A DNA stretch of 12,550 nt. It comes from UBA7236 sp964638865. Its GTDB lineage: Bacteria; Bacteroidota; Bacteroidia; Chitinophagales; BACL12. The translations under genes were made by a program, and so were the position numbers. The notes under the pieces were generated by a model. The model saw only the letters and a list, made by a program, of their open reading frames with translations. It was not told the origin of the DNA and made no database searches. The stretch spans positions 1 to 12,550 of the forward strand of contig CAZXBG010000121.1 in assembly GCA_964638865.1 (NCBI GenBank). Direction: 5' to 3'. Shown here one piece after another: positions 1-6,632 of the stretch (position 1 is the first letter of the stretch; each line of letters opens with the position of its first letter).

Positions 1-2
1 AT

Positions 3-857
3 TTATTTTTCTGTTTCAAACGGTGAAGGGTATTTTTCATGTAATCTATTTTCCTTTCTTGTGGAATATAATTTTAATTTATTAATAATTTTTTTGGGTA
101 AAATGGGATAAACAATTTGTCCCAAATAATTTGTAGGAAATTCTTCTTTTATCCCAAAGGCTTCCGGTTCGTGATCAGGACAAACATAAGTTCCAAAAAT
201 TACATCCATTAATGGTGAAATATTTGCATAATTTCCTGCTTTGCGATCGAGATCGTGATGCCAGTGATGCAATTCCGGTGCTCCGATCAATATTCGCAGT
301 TTTCCAATAGGCAACCGCACATTCGAATGAATATAAATTGCCCAAATGCCGCGAAATGCGATTAATCCGGCAATAGTTTCTAATGGAAATCCCAATAAAA
401 ATGCAGGTAAATTAATTAATCCGACAGTATAAATGGAATCCAAAGGGTGTTCGCGGTGAGCAGCAAGCCAATCCAAATGAACAGCGCTGTGATGCACTTT
501 GTGAAAGCGCCATAAAAAATTTACTTTATGTTGTAACCGGTGTCCCCAATAAATAATAAAATCGCTTAAGATAATAACTTCCATCACTTGCAACCACCAG
601 GGTTGAGCAGACACAGCATTTCTGAAATTGACCGGAACGATATCATTTAACCAAAAACTGCAATAGCTCAAAGTCCAAATAACTAAACCACCCCAAAGCA
701 GGTATTGCCCCAAAAAGAAAAACAGATCCATAGTCCATGCCTTTCTGAAAAATTTCTGTTTCAGTTTTGCAGGGAATACTTTTTCCATTGGTGCAAATAC
801 CAGGATCAGAAACAATAAACTTAGTCCGCTCGCTTCTAATATATCAATTATTTGCAT
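3..857 (-). CDS. Sterol desaturase / fatty acid hydroxylase family membrane protein
   Basis: This 284-residue protein is an integral membrane non-haem di-iron oxygenase of the fatty acid hydroxylase superfamily, which hydroxylates or desaturates lipid substrates using O2. The metal-binding histidine clusters are all visible: HRLQH at 106-110, HKVHH at 119-123, HREH at 134-137, H177, and HHWHHD at 197-202. Hydrophobic stretches near residues 8-24, 44-64, 88-104 and 142-175 fit the usual multi-pass core with the His boxes on the cytoplasmic face. The length is typical for bacterial members and the gene is complete. The start lies 14 bp after the stop of the upstream membrane-protein gene, with AAAGGAATTT in between, so the two are probably co-transcribed. 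The substrate cannot be read from sequence; Bacteroidota members are generally annotated only to family level. Family assignment is firm, the specific reaction is unknown. Confidence 0.93.
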   Translation of the reverse strand: MQIIDILEASGLSLLFLILVFAPMEKVFPAKLKQKFFRKAWTMDLFFFLGQYLLWGGLVIWTLSYCSFWLNDIVPVNFRNAVSAQPWWLQVMEVIILSDFIIYWGHRLQHKVNFLWRFHKVHHSAVHLDWLAAHREHPLDSIYTVGLINLPAFLLGFPLETIAGLIAFRGIWAIYIHSNVRLPIGKLRILIGAPELHHWHHDLDRKAGNYANISPLMDVIFGTYVCPDHEPEAFGIKEEFPTNYLGQIVYPILPKKIINKLKLYSTRKENRLHEKYPSPFETEK

Positions 858-871
858 ATTTATAAATTCCT

Positions 872-1363
872 TTATGGAACTTCCATTTTTAATTCCGTAG
901 TATCCTTTTTTATATCAAAAGGATCCAATTTCGGGACGAAAAGATTTAAATCATAATGATAAGTTGGTTCGAATAAAATTAAAGACTTAGAAGAACTCAT
1001 TATTTTAATTTGGTTTAACTTTTTTTGTTCTTCTTCTTTTTTTATGGAATCTAATTTTTTTAAGGAATCCTGTGTGGTAGGATCAAGGTGGCTTTCATTA
1101 TTATTTTGGTTCTTTGTTTTATCTCTTTCAATAAAAATCGCACCTGATTTAGAAGTAGGTAATAAGACCGGATTTGTTGGTTGTGAGTCTGTTAAAGTTG
1201 TTGGAGTATCCAGCGGTATTTCTGCATTGATGTTTGAATTCAGAGAGGGTGCCGGGTTGTTAAGCAAAGTATCAAATGCTCCGGAGCGGTAAGCTACAAA
1301 TCCACTCAACAATATAACGAAGATGAATAAGGTGATCACTCGCAAGGGTATTAAAGTTTTCAT
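872..1363 (-). CDS. Small single-pass membrane protein, function unknown
   Basis: I do not recognise this 163-residue protein. Residues 6-24 form one hydrophobic segment after a short basic start (MKTLIPLR), which suggests an N-terminal membrane anchor or an uncleaved signal. It is followed by a low-complexity region rich in Pro, Thr, Asn and Ser (about 35-70). A highly charged stretch (about 95-120, rich in Lys, Glu and Asp) could be a short coiled coil. The C-terminal 40 residues are mixed, with a tail ending in ELKMEVP. The likely topology is a membrane-anchored periplasmic protein. It is immediately upstream of the di-iron hydroxylase gene on the same strand, so a shared transcript is likely; a functional link is only inference. 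On the minus strand a near-consensus -7 box, TAACTTTA (1402-1395), lies about 30 nt before the start. The open frame, clean start and tight spacing support it as real. Confidence 0.75.
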   Translation of the reverse strand: MKTLIPLRVITLFIFVILLSGFVAYRSGAFDTLLNNPAPSLNSNINAEIPLDTPTTLTDSQPTNPVLLPTSKSGAIFIERDKTKNQNNNESHLDPTTQDSLKKLDSIKKEEEQKKLNQIKIMSSSKSLILFEPTYHYDLNLFVPKLDPFDIKKDTTELKMEVP

Positions 1364-1441
1364 AACGGTAAATTTTAATTTCCGAATCTGTAGGTAAAGT
1401 TAGGTAAATTTAGTAAAAAAATATTCTAAATATAAAGTATT

Positions 1442-1945
1442 TTAGTAATCCAAGTCATACATTTTCAATCCTTTCACCAACCTGTTTATTGTTTTAGCCA
1501 ACCTGTCAATTTTTGTCTCTTCCTTTTTAGCGGAATATACCCATTGTATATAAAATTTTTGTTCACTTTCAGATAGACTGTTAAAAAATTTAAGCGCAGA
1601 TGGCTCATCCTCCAAACATATCATCATCTCCTCCGGAACCTCCAGCGGTTCATTGTCGGGATATAAAATAATTGTTACCCAGTCACCTTTTTTTTTCTTA
1701 ATAGTTTTGCGGATCTCTGCTCTGACAGGAAGAAATAATTTCCCATTTCCCATAGGCATTAAATGATATTTTCTGATCTCGAATCCATCAATAGTTCCTC
1801 TTACCTTTACCCAGCCAAAATGCGCTTTTTTGTCTTGTGGTATTTCATCAATCCGGGCATAGGTCCATCCTCCCTTTCCAGGAAACTTTTCTAAAAAATA
1901 TTTTTTATTTACAAGTGGTTTCAAAATTGAAATGTGGTTTAGCAA
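1442..1945 (-). CDS. DUF1905 / YdeI-OmpD-associated (OmdA) family protein
   Basis: This 167-residue cytoplasmic protein has the two-part layout seen in many Bacteroidota. An N-terminal DUF1905 domain (about 17-95) contains KFPGKGGWTYARI at 20-32, GWVKVRGTIDG at 44-54 and the VRAEIRK..KKKGDWV stretch at 74-90. It is followed by a YdeI/OmdA-like helical region (about 105-160) with EQKFYIQWVYSAKKEETKIDRL near 128-149. The C-terminal family has been called bacteriocin-protection or OmpD-associated, but no biochemical activity is established that I know of. The N-terminal ATG is kept because no other Met precedes the DUF1905 core. No Shine-Dalgarno sequence is visible. Flanking gaps of 78 and 164 bp suggest a single-gene unit. 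Family assignment is good, role unknown. Confidence 0.88.
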   Translation of the reverse strand: MLNHISILKPLVNKKYFLEKFPGKGGWTYARIDEIPQDKKAHFGWVKVRGTIDGFEIRKYHLMPMGNGKLFLPVRAEIRKTIKKKKGDWVTIILYPDNEPLEVPEEMMICLEDEPSALKFFNSLSESEQKFYIQWVYSAKKEETKIDRLAKTINRLVKGLKMYDLDY

Positions 1946-2109
1946 TATTTTACTGCAATATTATGAAAATTCGGAATTTTACGATAGTAAATTTAATTCA
2001 TAATTGTATGGAAAGAATGTGGTGAAGCAGTTTTTAAAATATCAGGTTTATTCAGTAGTAAAATAATATTGATGTAAAGGTGTCACTCCTTTTTTCATAT
2101 AAGCCCTAA

Positions 2110-2502
2110 TCACCATGTACCGCCCGGAGAAAACAAAAAATCTGTTTCATTGTCAATATCATATAACCATTGATATCCCTTTGTTTCCTTCAAACAAAAT
2201 GGTTCTAATAATGTAACCATTTCATGAAACCCCTCGAGAGTGAGATCGCAGAAAAAGAGAACGGTATCTTCTGTTACAATTCCTATATCATCATCTGCTA
2301 ATCGCAAGGTCAATTCACAATTTCTTGCTTCTATAAAATCTAATTCGTTGAGATAAAGAGATTTTTTCTTGGTAATAATTGAATCCACTATACTCTTGCG
2401 AAACCGGATCGCCTGCGATTTGTCAAAATTGTAAAGGCGGATCATATTTTCACCGCTGTTGTTTATGTTATGGATGTAATCGAGCTGCATTTTTAATATC
2501 AA
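2110..2502 (-). CDS. Conserved hypothetical protein (130 aa)
   Basis: I cannot name a domain for this small, acidic, cytoplasmic protein. It has no signal peptide or membrane segment. It looks like a compact alpha/beta fold: a basic helix DKSQAIRFRKSIVDSII at about 27-43, alternating strands (CELTLRLADDDIGIV about 63-77, TVLFFCDLT about 80-88), a helix GFHEMVTLLEPF at 91-102, and a C-terminus rich in aromatic residues and Asp, ending PGGTW. From memory, short proteins of this kind beginning with a YIHNIN...IRLYNFDKSQA-like segment recur in Bacteroidota, which supports the N-terminal start; M5 (at 2490) is an equally possible start. A near-consensus -7 box TATCTTTC lies on the minus strand at 2556-2549, giving a leader of roughly 40 nt. 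It stands alone between the DUF1905 gene and the transposase gene, with no obvious partner. Confidence 0.7.
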   Translation of the reverse strand: MILKMQLDYIHNINNSGENMIRLYNFDKSQAIRFRKSIVDSIITKKKSLYLNELDFIEARNCELTLRLADDDIGIVTEDTVLFFCDLTLEGFHEMVTLLEPFCLKETKGYQWLYDIDNETDFLFSPGGTW

Positions 2503-2548
2503 TATTTGGCATGAAATATATTTATCAATTTTTAGCGTTTAATTATAG

Positions 2549-2556
2549 GAAAGATA
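2549..2556 (-). promoter_or_regulatory. Candidate Bacteroidota -7 box for the 130-aa gene
   Basis: Read on the minus strand, this is TATCTTTC, one mismatch from the Bacteroidota -7 consensus TAnnTTTG. It is about 47 nt upstream of the ATG at 2502. No clear TTG -33 element is seen at the expected distance, so support is limited. Confidence 0.3.
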
Positions 2557-2637
2557 CATAAAAAATTGGAAATAAATTATTTCTATCGGAGGTATCAATC
2601 ACATCATTAAACCATTTTTATTTTTTCTATCCAATAG

Positions 2638-3209
2638 TCAATTCATTGGATTATTTCGTATATATTCTCTAACTGTATAAAAGTCCTGTTCCGTTCTGAT
2701 TATTCTGTCATAATATTTTGCCNNNNNNNNNNNNNNNNNNNNNNNNNNNNNNNNNNNNNNNNNNNNNNNNNNNNNNNNNNNNNNNNNNNNNNNNNNNNNN
2801 NNNNNNNNNNNNNNNNNNNNNNAAATTTATTATGCTCCCATCCCGTATGGTCGAGATTGTCGATCAATAAAATTCCATGCAAATGATTGGGCATTATTTG
2901 AAATTCATCTAAATCTACAAATGGAAAATGTTTAGGAATTTCCGTCCAATATTGTTGAGCGGTGTTACCAATAATTGTAGAATCCAAATGAAGTTCAATG
3001 TTTCCCTGATTCCTATGTAGGGTCGCAAAATTTTGCGGCCCTTCATAGGAATCAACCGGTATATTTTCATTCGTGAGGTTTACAATGTCTCCAAAATAAC
3101 TAATTTGATTTTTAGTACATATTGTAACGAAATACATTCCTGGAGATCCATAATCCCAATATTTTAATCGATGGGATGAATTTCGGTATTTGTTTTTGAA
3201 TTTTGCCAT
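2638..3209 (-). CDS. REP-associated tyrosine transposase (RAYT, Y1/HUH family), interrupted by scaffold gap
   Basis: RAYTs are single-strand DNA transposases of the IS200/IS605-like Y1 family, thought to mobilise short REP palindromes. The N-terminal part reads MAKFKNKYRNSSHRLKYWDY, then MYFVTICTKN, then the HUH metal motif in MPNHLHGILL (HLH codons about 2885-2877). The 100-N gap removes the following segment. Beyond it, in a different minus frame (codons from 2721), the sequence AKYYDRIIRTEQDF...VREYIRNNPMN and a TGA at 2640-2638 give the typical RAYT C-terminus, so the stop implied by the 100-N spacer (2700) is an artefact. The Tyr in EYIRNNP (2664-2662) aligns, from my memory of E. coli TnpA-REP, with the catalytic tyrosine. 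The start at 3209 is chosen because family members begin with M-x-KFKNKYR; ATGs at 3221 and 3302 are alternatives. No Shine-Dalgarno site is seen. The stop falls where relatives usually have Trp. An embedded palindrome is listed separately. Confidence 0.85.
2723..2822. other. Scaffold gap (100 N)
   Basis: Exactly 100 unknown bases, the conventional placeholder for a gap of unknown size. Coding sequence of the same transposase family flanks it on both sides in the same orientation, which supports the join. Reading-frame arithmetic needs the true length to be 2 modulo 3 (for example 98, 101 or 104), not 100. A break inside a transposase gene is what is expected if the genome carries several similar copies. 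Confidence 0.97.
3011..3050. repeat. 40-nt REP-like palindrome inside the transposase gene
   Basis: The two 20-nt arms meet at 3030/3031. The left arm is TCCTATG-TA-GGGtCGCAAAA and the right arm is TTTTGCGgCCC-TT-CATAGGA. Eighteen of 20 positions pair, the exceptions being one T/T mismatch and one T-G pair. On the minus strand it is translated in frame as SYEGPQNFATLHR, lying between the N-terminal core and the HUH motif of the RAYT. This local segment is absent from the consensus I know for the family and looks like an inserted element that kept the frame open. Its GC-rich arms with an AAAATTTT centre match the general form of Bacteroidota REP-type repeats. Confidence 0.8.
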
Positions 3210-3312
3210 TGAATTATGCATGGTAATATTGCTCAAATTTGCAAAATAATATTTTAGTTTTCTACTATATTTTAATTTCAAACATTGGTTTCCAATTTTC
3301 AAATCTTTCTCC

Positions 3313-3320
3313 CATCTTTG
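3313..3320 (+). promoter_or_regulatory. Candidate -7 box for the biotin carboxylase gene
   Basis: CATCTTTG differs from TAnnTTTG only at its first base. It ends 4 nt before the ATG at 3325, so transcription from it would give a leaderless or nearly leaderless mRNA. A TTG occurs at 3285-3287, but the 25-nt spacing is longer than usual. Weak to moderate support. Confidence 0.35.
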
Positions 3321-3324
3321 TCAC

Positions 3325-4812
3325 ATGAAGATCAAAAAGATCCTGATTGCCAATCGCGGAGAAATTGCGTTGCGTGTTATGCGAACGGCAAAAGAAATGG
3401 GAATTAAAACGGTAGCAGTTTTTTCAGAAGCTGATAGAAATGCATTGCACACCCAATACGCAGATGAGGCCTATTGCATTGGTCCACCGCCATCGAACCA
3501 AAGTTATTTATTGATGGAAAAAATTCTCGAAGTGGCTAAAATCTCGGGAGCAGATGCAATTCATCCCGGATATGGTTTTTTGAGCGAAAATGCTGTATTT
3601 GCACAAAAAGTGCAGGATTCAGGATTGATATTTATCGGTCCTGATCCTATCAGTATCAATATGATGGGTGATAAGATCTCTGCAAAACAAGCTGCTGCAA
3701 AATTTCATATTCCAATGGTTCCCGGAACCGATCATGCGATAAAGGATCTTGAAGAGGCTAAAATAGTTGCTGCCAAAGCAGGGTATCCCATTTTGATAAA
3801 AGCCAGTGCAGGTGGTGGTGGGAAAGGCATGCGTGTAGTTCAAAACGAAGCAGAACTCGATGAACAAATGCACCGAGCTATGAGTGAAGCCAAAAGTGCC
3901 TTTGGTGATGATGCTGTTTTTATTGAAAAATTTGTTTCGTCTCCCAGGCATATTGAAATTCAGGTTTTAGCCGACAGGCATGGCAATGTGCTCTATTTAT
4001 TTGAACGGGAATGTTCCATTCAACGCCGACATCAAAAATTGGTGGAGGAAGCTCCATCTGCAGTGGTTTCTCCGGAAATGCGCAAGGCTATGGGCGAAAG
4101 TGCGGTAAATGCTGCAAAAGCATGTAATTACGTTGGTGCAGGAACCGTTGAATTTTTAGTGGATGCAGATCTTAATTTTTATTTTCTGGAAATGAATACA
4201 CGTTTACAAGTGGAACATCCGGTAACGGAACTCATAACAGGTTTGGATATTGTGCGTCAACAAATTTTAATTGCAGAAGGAGTGGAGCTTAATTTTAAAC
4301 AAGAAGATCTTAAAATTCACGGGCATGCAATTGAATTAAGGGTTACCGCGGAAGATCCTAAAAATAATTTTCTTCCGGATATTGGAAAATTAATTACCTA
4401 TCGCCGTCCCCAGGGACACGGAATTCGGGTGGATGATGGATATGAAGAAGGGATGGATATTCCAATTTTTTACGATCCCTTGTTGGCAAAATTGATCGTA
4501 CATGCCGAAACACGCGAATTGGCATGCAAAAAAATGATCAGGGCGATAAATGATTACAAAATTTCAGGAGTGGCCACCACCTTGCCTTTTGGTAAATATG
4601 TAATGCAACACGAAGCCTTTTTATCAGCAAAATTTGACACAGGGTTCATCGAAAAACACTTCACGCCTGATCAATTGGTGTCGGAAAACGAGGAGGAGCA
4701 AGGCATTGCAGCCTTTTTCGCTTCTTTTGTGTATGATAAAAAAACTTCAAATTCTGAACTTCCTGTCCCAATGGCAGAAAAGCGCTCCAATTGGAAATTA
4801 AACAGATCCTGA
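3325..4812 (+). CDS. accC: Biotin carboxylase subunit of an acyl-CoA carboxylase
   Basis: This cytoplasmic enzyme carboxylates the biotin of a carrier protein using ATP and bicarbonate, the first half-reaction of acetyl- or propionyl-CoA carboxylase. Domains in order: biotin carboxylase N-terminal (about 4-112, KKILIANRGEIALRV), ATP-grasp (about 117-325), and C-terminal (about 337-445). Residues expected from E. coli AccC are present: K117, K159, glycine loop GGGGKGM 163-169, E201, H209, H236, K238, E276, E289, catalytic R293 within NTRLQVEHPV, and R339. At 495 residues it is about 45 longer than E. coli AccC; the extra tail (about 446-495) is acidic, then ends SNWKLNRS. Such tails are, as I recall, usual in the Bacteroidota copies linked to propionyl-CoA carboxylase, so the symbol is a family label. 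No carrier-protein or carboxyltransferase gene is nearby, so the partners must be elsewhere. The start is fixed by the conserved N-terminus. Confidence 0.95.
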   Translation: MKIKKILIANRGEIALRVMRTAKEMGIKTVAVFSEADRNALHTQYADEAYCIGPPPSNQSYLLMEKILEVAKISGADAIHPGYGFLSENAVFAQKVQDSGLIFIGPDPISINMMGDKISAKQAAAKFHIPMVPGTDHAIKDLEEAKIVAAKAGYPILIKASAGGGGKGMRVVQNEAELDEQMHRAMSEAKSAFGDDAVFIEKFVSSPRHIEIQVLADRHGNVLYLFERECSIQRRHQKLVEEAPSAVVSPEMRKAMGESAVNAAKACNYVGAGTVEFLVDADLNFYFLEMNTRLQVEHPVTELITGLDIVRQQILIAEGVELNFKQEDLKIHGHAIELRVTAEDPKNNFLPDIGKLITYRRPQGHGIRVDDGYEEGMDIPIFYDPLLAKLIVHAETRELACKKMIRAINDYKISGVATTLPFGKYVMQHEAFLSAKFDTGFIEKHFTPDQLVSENEEEQGIAAFFASFVYDKKTSNSELPVPMAEKRSNWKLNRS

Positions 4813-4825
4813 AATTTTGTTGATT

Positions 4826-4855
4826 TTCAGGGATATTTCGAAAATATTTCCCGAA
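4826..4855 (+). terminator. Hairpin downstream of the biotin carboxylase gene
   Basis: A stem-loop begins 13 nt after the stop codon. TTC (4826-4828) pairs with GAA (4853-4855), GGGA (4830-4833) with TCCC (4849-4852), and TATTT (4834-4838) with AAATA (4842-4846), around a CGA loop and with small bulges. Only a weak T-rich tail follows, so it may end transcription inefficiently or only protect the 3' end. Confidence 0.4.
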
Positions 4856-4986
4856 ATTTGAATTTATCTGAAAAAATATCGTTTTACCGGAGTTCATTCG
4901 TATTTCAGATCGTATTTGGAAACCTGTTTTCAGGTAGCCAAATAATAATAAAAAGGCCTACATCGTTTAAAACTAAATTTAACGCC

Positions 4987-5592
4987 ATGATCCGTACACT
5001 TCTTTTAACCTTTTTCATTTCTGCGTTTACAGTTGCACAGGCACAAGTTGAAACTGATAAAATTGAAATAATTGCCGACGACGACAGCATTATTTTTAAA
5101 GTTGGCGGAAAAGAATCTGCAATTGCTAACAGCGACATGGCTGCTTATTATCTTAGCATGGGATTAGAGGCAGCTTTGGAAGGAGATTATCCCGGCGCCG
5201 AAGATAAATTTCGGGTTGCATTATTATATGATCTTCAAAATGCAGAAATTTTATATAATCTTGGACTCGCCCAATATTTTCAGGAAGATTATTTTACTGC
5301 AATAAAAACGTTCGATGCTGCAGCCGATGTGGATCCGGAAAATAAAGATATTTATAATCAGCGCGGATTGTGTAAAGCCATGATTGGAAATTATACTGAT
5401 GCCGAAACTGATTTTAAAATCATGTTGAAATACGATCCCGATTTTCCGATGGGAAATTACAATTACGGCATTTTAATGCTGCAAATTGGAGAGATGGAAA
5501 CTGCCTGCGAATTTCTAAATAAATCGGATAGCTACGGGTATGAAAAAGCCCCTGAAGTTTTAGCAACTTATTGTTCAGGTTACGGCGATTAA
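4987..5592 (+). CDS. Exported TPR-repeat protein (201 aa)
   Basis: This is a small secreted or periplasmic scaffold protein built from tetratricopeptide repeats, which form helical pairs that bind other proteins. The ATG at 4987 begins a clear signal peptide, MIRTLLLTFFISAFTVAQAQ, with cleavage expected around residues 18-20. The frame is open upstream to an ATG at 4858, but that would add 43 residues that bury the signal peptide, so it is rejected. After an acidic linker (about 22-40), TPR-like units run at about 53-86, 87-120 and 121-154, with a degenerate fourth at 155-186; EILYNLGLAQYFQEDYFTAIKTFDAA is the clearest. Cys 174 and Cys 196 in the C-terminal part could pair. The specific partner is unknown. 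The gene is convergent with another exported TPR gene, but the proteins are not obvious duplicates of each other. Confidence 0.85.
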   Translation: MIRTLLLTFFISAFTVAQAQVETDKIEIIADDDSIIFKVGGKESAIANSDMAAYYLSMGLEAALEGDYPGAEDKFRVALLYDLQNAEILYNLGLAQYFQEDYFTAIKTFDAAADVDPENKDIYNQRGLCKAMIGNYTDAETDFKIMLKYDPDFPMGNYNYGILMLQIGEMETACEFLNKSDSYGYEKAPEVLATYCSGYGD

Positions 5593-5612
5593 ATTAGATT
5601 AATAATTTATTA

Positions 5613-5658
5613 GCAGGGTTCGGCAATCCCGTAAAATAATATACCATGCCAAACCTGC
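5613..5658. terminator. Hairpin between convergent TPR genes
   Basis: An imperfect stem lies between two converging stop codons. GCA (5613-5615) pairs with TGC (5656-5658), GGTT (5617-5620) with AACC (5652-5655), and GGCA (5622-5625) with TGCC (5647-5650), with one bulged G, one C-A mismatch and a 21-nt loop. There is no strong T tract on either strand. The position fits a shared bidirectional terminator, but the support is structural only. Confidence 0.35.
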
Positions 5659-5678
5659 GCATGAAAGTTTTATCCTTT

Positions 5679-6488
5679 CTATTTCGTACAAATACTATCA
5701 ACCTGTATTTTAGAATACTCATCTCCTAACTCTGCACCTTTTTTCCAATCGGCACAGGCATTGTCGTCAAAATATAATTCGTAATAAGCAACACCGCGTT
5801 CATAATATGCATCACCGGCATCAGGTTGCAGTGTTATTACTTTTGAATATGCTTCAATTGCAAGATCATACGCTTTATTATCGTTGTGAATAAATCCAAT
5901 CTGGTACCAGGCATCAGCATCCAGCGGATCAATTTCAACAACTTTGGTAAATGCAATCATTGCTTCAGAATAATTTTCAAGTGCATAAAAACATAATCCA
6001 CGATAATAAAACGCATCAGCATACATCGGATCTATATTAATTGCTCTGTTAAGGTCTTCTAAAGCATCTACATATCGCGTCAATATATATTTTGAAAATG
6101 CCCGTTCAAAAAATGCTTCGGAATAGGTAGGATCATAATACAATGCATTTGTATAGGCACTTATTGCTTCTTCTATTTTGTTTGATTCAAATAAACAATA
6201 TCCCTTCCAATAATATGCTTTTGCATCACCCGGTTTTAATTTTATTATTTGTTCAAAGTCGCGAATAGCAGCTTCAAAATTTGAAGTAAAATAGTAACTC
6301 AATCCCCTGTTAAAATATGCCTCAGGATAATCCGGTGCAAGATTTATACATTCCGTATAATCAGCAATGGCGCCTGTATAATCTTTAGCTTCATATTTCT
6401 CAAATCCTGACTCAAACCATTGGTCTGCAGTTTGCGCCTGCAAGCCGTTTAACAAAACTAAAAAACTGAAAACAAATAAATACCTCAT
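5679..6488 (-). CDS. Exported protein with seven TPR repeats (269 aa)
   Basis: From the ATG at 6488 the protein has a signal peptide, MRYLFVFSFLVLLNGLQAQ (cleavage about residue 19). It is followed by seven back-to-back 34-residue tetratricopeptide repeats at about 21-54, 55-88, 89-122, 123-156, 157-190, 191-224 and 225-258. The TPR signature is regular: Gly, Tyr or Ala at the small-residue positions, and a DP or LxP-type turn at nearly every repeat end (APDY, KPGD, DPTY, DPMY, DPLD, QPDA). The last unit ends in ACADWKKGAELG, a form often seen at the C-terminus of Bacteroidota TPR proteins. A more upstream ATG (6539) is rejected because it would bury the signal peptide and include a promoter-like TAACTTTC (minus, 6516-6509). 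It probably acts as a periplasmic or outer-membrane-associated protein-binding scaffold; the partner is unknown. Confidence 0.9.
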   Translation of the reverse strand: MRYLFVFSFLVLLNGLQAQTADQWFESGFEKYEAKDYTGAIADYTECINLAPDYPEAYFNRGLSYYFTSNFEAAIRDFEQIIKLKPGDAKAYYWKGYCLFESNKIEEAISAYTNALYYDPTYSEAFFERAFSKYILTRYVDALEDLNRAINIDPMYADAFYYRGLCFYALENYSEAMIAFTKVVEIDPLDADAWYQIGFIHNDNKAYDLAIEAYSKVITLQPDAGDAYYERGVAYYELYFDDNACADWKKGAELGDEYSKIQVDSICTK

Positions 6489-6632
6489 ATTAGCGCTTGA
6501 AATTTGCCGAAAGTTACCAACAATTATGCCTCTATTCAATTCACTCCAACGGATTTTGGATAAATTTTGTTGTAATTGTTAAGTAACTGCAAAAAATGTT
6601 TAATTTAGTGTTATGATTAAAAAATATACTAT

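Noticed and set aside
1044..1292. 82-codon plus-strand frame opposite the small membrane protein gene
   Set aside because: The minus-strand frame has a signal-anchor start, operon-like spacing and full length; the plus-strand frame has none of these.
1414..1433. Short AT hairpin (ATATT-CTA-AATAT) followed by T7 on the minus strand, after the DUF1905 gene
   Set aside because: Only five A-T pairs, too weak to call a terminator although the position is right.
1942..1962. Direct repeat GCAATATT at 1942 and 1955
   Set aside because: Short and AT-rich, overlaps a start codon by chance; no second line of evidence for an operator.
2569..2583. Perfect 15-bp palindrome GAAATAA-A-TTATTTC
   Set aside because: Purely AT-rich apart from its ends, and expected by chance in this composition; no link to a gene boundary.
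3210..3302. N-terminal extension of the RAYT to an ATG at 3302
   Set aside because: The added residues are basic and Tyr/Asn rich with no family match; homologues start at M-x-KFKNKYR. It would also leave almost no room for the divergent promoter.
2503..3324. Complete insertion sequence with terminal repeats around the transposase gene
   Set aside because: No terminal inverted repeats or target duplication were found; RAYTs are normally single-copy-style domesticated genes without IS ends.
4858..4986. N-terminal extension of the 201-aa TPR protein
   Set aside because: It would place 43 unrelated residues before a clear signal peptide.
6489..6539. N-terminal extension of the seven-TPR protein
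   Set aside because: It would bury the signal peptide and includes a promoter-like TAACTTTC on the minus strand.
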